The notes under the pieces: generated by a model
The model's input: only the letters and a program-made list of their open reading frames with translations
Database searches by the model: none
Told to the model about the DNA's origin: nothing
Translations under genes and position numbers: made by a program
Shown: in pieces, positions 6,317-7,781 of the stretch
Layout: every line of letters starts with the position of its first letter
How positions within the stretch are numbered: the stretch's first letter is position 1
DNA from: Spirochaetaceae bacterium
Lineage (GTDB): Bacteria; Spirochaetota; Spirochaetia; SZUA-6; Fen-1364
Direction: 5' to 3'
Length of the DNA: 7,781 bases
Assembly: GCA_003141795.1 (NCBI GenBank)
Contig: PLNO01000122.1
Span: forward strand, 1-7,781

Positions 6317-7453
6317 CTAGAATTGCCGCAATCCGCCGAGCAATGACAGAAAGAAGTCCCGGTTGTCCGCCTGGAGGTAGCGCATCGCTCCTCCCATGCG
6401 GGCAAAGCTCTTGCAGTAGCGCAGGTAGTAGGCGGGATTGTCCATGGGAGGCTCCCCGTCCTTCTGCCAGTCCCACGTGGATTCGGCGAGGTCGACCACG
6501 AGGATGTAGTGATTCCTGATGGAAGTCCCGCCCTGCAGCGCGATGTTCTGGGACATGGAGAGCGATTTCTCGAAGATCATCGGCGACATCACGGCGGAAC
6601 CCACGGAGAGGTAGACCCCGCCGTCGAGTCTGCTCACGCCCTCTGCATACGTGAGAAAATCGCGCAGCGCGGTCCGTCCGATCGCCGCACCGCTGTTCAT
6701 CGGGTGGGTGTAGATGATGTCGTGCCCGATCATGGGGTGCCCGGTGAACGGCACTCCGCGCGCATGGGCCACGGCCTGGGCGCTGTCCTTGCGGAAGGGA
6801 TGCTGGACGATCATGCGGCCGGGGGGCAGGCTGAATCGGTTCACGGCATCCAGGAGATCAGCGCCGGCAGCGGCGCGCTCGGGGTCGGTCGAAAGCAGCC
6901 GCACCACGTCCCTGCTCAGCTCCGCCGCGGAGGGGATGTTCAGGCCCTGCGTGTCGATGAGGGCTCCCACCGACGGCCCGTAGCCCAGGCCCTCCCAGGC
7001 GCCGACCAGGAAGGCGAGGTTGATGAACCGCCCCGTGTCCTCCCACGTTCCGAACTCGCCCCGGCCGACGTTCGCCCTCACGTCTTCGCTCGTGCGGCCC
7101 TGATAGGCGAGCTCCCAGTCGTGGATGATCCCCGCGCCGTTGGTCGCCAGCGCCGAGACGAATCCCCGTTCCATGAGATCGATCAGCACGGGCGACAGCC
7201 CGGTCTTGATCACATGGGCGCCGAATCCCCAGACGATGCCGGCACCGGCGGCGCGGGCCGCCGCGATCGCGGCCACCACGTCGCGGAAGTCGCGGGCGGC
7301 GAGCATCGAGGGCAAGGAGTCGAGAAACCCGGCGATGCCCGATCCGGCCCGATACGGCGTGGCAAAGTCCTCGGCCCTGGCCTTGCTCAGCCGGCCCTTC
7401 AGCGGGTAGGTGCGGATTCCGGACAGATCGAACTCTTCGTATGACAGTGGCAT
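6317..7453 (-). CDS. Conserved protein, possibly deoxyhypusine-synthase-like; function unknown
   Basis: The 378-residue intact protein has no signal peptide or clear membrane segment, so it is probably cytoplasmic. I do not recognise it with certainty. The central part, GAGIVWGFGAHVIKTGL (70-86), then PVLIDLMERG (88-97), LATNGAGIIHDWE (102-114) and the GRTSEDV segment (119-125), recalls the Rossmann-like core of the deoxyhypusine synthase family, where a nucleotide-binding strand is followed by a Gly-rich loop and acidic residues. Other stretches that look conserved are TGHPMIGHDIIYTHP (237-251), GGVYLSVGSAVMSPMIFEKS (278-297) and NHYILVVDL (314-322). I do not see a clear counterpart of the catalytic Lys region of true DHS. 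Bacteria lack eIF5A, so any DHS relative must use another substrate, for example a polyamine. The start ATG at 7453 has GGAG at 7462-7465, spaced 8 nt. It lies 81 bp after queA and 188 bp before nifJ, all on one strand. Confidence 0.6.
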   Translation of the reverse strand: MPLSYEEFDLSGIRTYPLKGRLSKARAEDFATPYRAGSGIAGFLDSLPSMLAARDFRDVVAAIAAARAAGAGIVWGFGAHVIKTGLSPVLIDLMERGFVSALATNGAGIIHDWELAYQGRTSEDVRANVGRGEFGTWEDTGRFINLAFLVGAWEGLGYGPSVGALIDTQGLNIPSAAELSRDVVRLLSTDPERAAAGADLLDAVNRFSLPPGRMIVQHPFRKDSAQAVAHARGVPFTGHPMIGHDIIYTHPMNSGAAIGRTALRDFLTYAEGVSRLDGGVYLSVGSAVMSPMIFEKSLSMSQNIALQGGTSIRNHYILVVDLAESTWDWQKDGEPPMDNPAYYLRYCKSFARMGGAMRYLQADNRDFFLSLLGGLRQF

Positions 7454-7464
7454 ATGACGGTCTC

Positions 7465-7506
7465 CGGCTTGCGGCTTGCGGCTTGCGACGTTCGGCGAGC
7501 GGCTTA
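7465..7506. repeat. Degenerate heptamer array upstream of the DHS-like gene
   Basis: Three perfect tandem copies of CGGCTTG (7465-7485) are followed in phase by CGACGTT, CGGCGAG and CGGCTTA, giving six 7-bp units over 42 bp. On the minus strand the units read CAAGCCG, and the last one runs into the GGAG ribosome binding site (7462-7465) of the downstream gene. The array lies in the transcribed gap between queA and that gene. Copy number could vary by slippage. Confidence 0.7.
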
Positions 7507-7534
7507 CCGTTTCGGTATTCTATGCCCGCTCCCG

Positions 7535-7781
7535 TCAGAGGATCAGCATCGCGTCGCCGTAACTGTAGAACCGGTATCCGCGCGCCACGGCCTCGTTGTA
7601 CGCCGCCAGGACCGCCTCGCGCCCGGCAAACGCGCACACCAGCATCAACAGCGACGACTTCGGCAGATGGAAGTTCGTGAGCAGGCCGGTCAGCGCCTGG
7701 AAGCGGAAGCCGGGATGAATGAACAACCCGCTCGCCGCCCGTCCCGGTGCGATTCCTCCGCCGCCGATCGCGGCCGCCGTC
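7535..7781 (-). CDS. queA: S-adenosylmethionine:tRNA ribosyltransferase-isomerase, C-terminal part (5' end outside window)
   Basis: QueA transfers and isomerises the ribosyl part of SAM onto 7-aminomethyl-7-deazaguanine at position 34 of tRNAs with GUN anticodons, making epoxyqueuosine; it is cytoplasmic. The frame is open from base 7780 through an 81-residue tail. That tail carries the family's C-terminal signature: GLFIHPGF, then [16 protein letters not shown], an AFAGRE segment, and the closing [13 protein letters not shown] before TGA (7535-7537). The ATG at 7726 is internal. The full protein is usually about 340-360 residues, so roughly a quarter is visible. The nearby TAGAAT on the minus strand (7517-7522) has no matching -35, so the gene downstream may rely on read-through from queA. 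Confidence 0.95.
   Translation of the reverse strand, partial: TAAAIGGGGIAPGRAASGLFIHPGFRFQALTGLLTNFHLPKSSLLMLVCAFAGREAVLAAYNEAVARGYRFYSYGDAMLIL

Noticed and set aside
6509..7444. 311-residue plus-strand open frame antisense to the DHS-like gene
   Set aside because: The minus-strand frame has a start with an RBS and ordered motifs; the plus frame is His/Arg/Gly-rich without recognisable domains.
7517..7522. Promoter for the DHS-like gene with TAGAAT as -10
   Set aside because: No acceptable -35 hexamer lies 16-18 bp upstream, so the -10-like match alone is not enough.

Overview
The window comes from a GC-rich bacterial chromosome. The single-chain pyruvate:ferredoxin oxidoreductase, with its O2-sensitive iron-sulfur clusters, suggests anaerobic or microaerobic fermentative metabolism. 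The sequence does not fix the taxon. Coding is dense, and the genes look like ordinary chromosomal metabolism, with no integrase, IS transposase, phage gene, CRISPR array, tRNA or rRNA.

Layout: the left edge (1-938, + strand) holds the C-terminal two thirds or so of an FGGY-family sugar kinase. It converges on a block of four minus-strand genes that fill the rest. Read in transcription order from the right edge, these are the 3' end of queA (tRNA queuosine synthesis, 7535-7781), a 378-residue conserved protein with a deoxyhypusine-synthase-like look (6317-7453), nifJ (2556-6128), and a GH29 alpha-L-fucosidase (1008-2546) that starts 9 bp after the nifJ stop.

The most unusual non-coding stretch is the 188-bp gap upstream of nifJ. 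It contains an 88-bp element bounded by a perfect 15-bp inverted repeat (6211-6298) with two further internal hairpins that exclude each other. Only 8 bp separate it from a good sigma70-type promoter (-35 at 6197-6202, -10 at 6174-6179, 17-bp spacer) that should drive nifJ and the fucosidase. It may be a miniature mobile repeat or a folded regulatory region. The 81-bp gap between queA and the next gene carries a degenerate array of 7-bp units that overlaps the ribosome binding site.

Functionally, the fucosidase would release L-fucose (or a related sugar) inside the cell, and the convergent FGGY kinase could phosphorylate a pentulose or deoxy-ketose. NifJ would oxidise the resulting pyruvate to acetyl-CoA with reduced ferredoxin. 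That link is inference from position only. The fucosidase has two departures from the Thermotoga maritima enzyme: a Gly in place of a fucose-binding His, and about 38 extra residues in the loop before the acid/base Glu. No clearly new multi-gene system is visible. The best leads are the palindromic element, the uncharacterised DHS-like gene, and the nifJ-fucosidase pairing.
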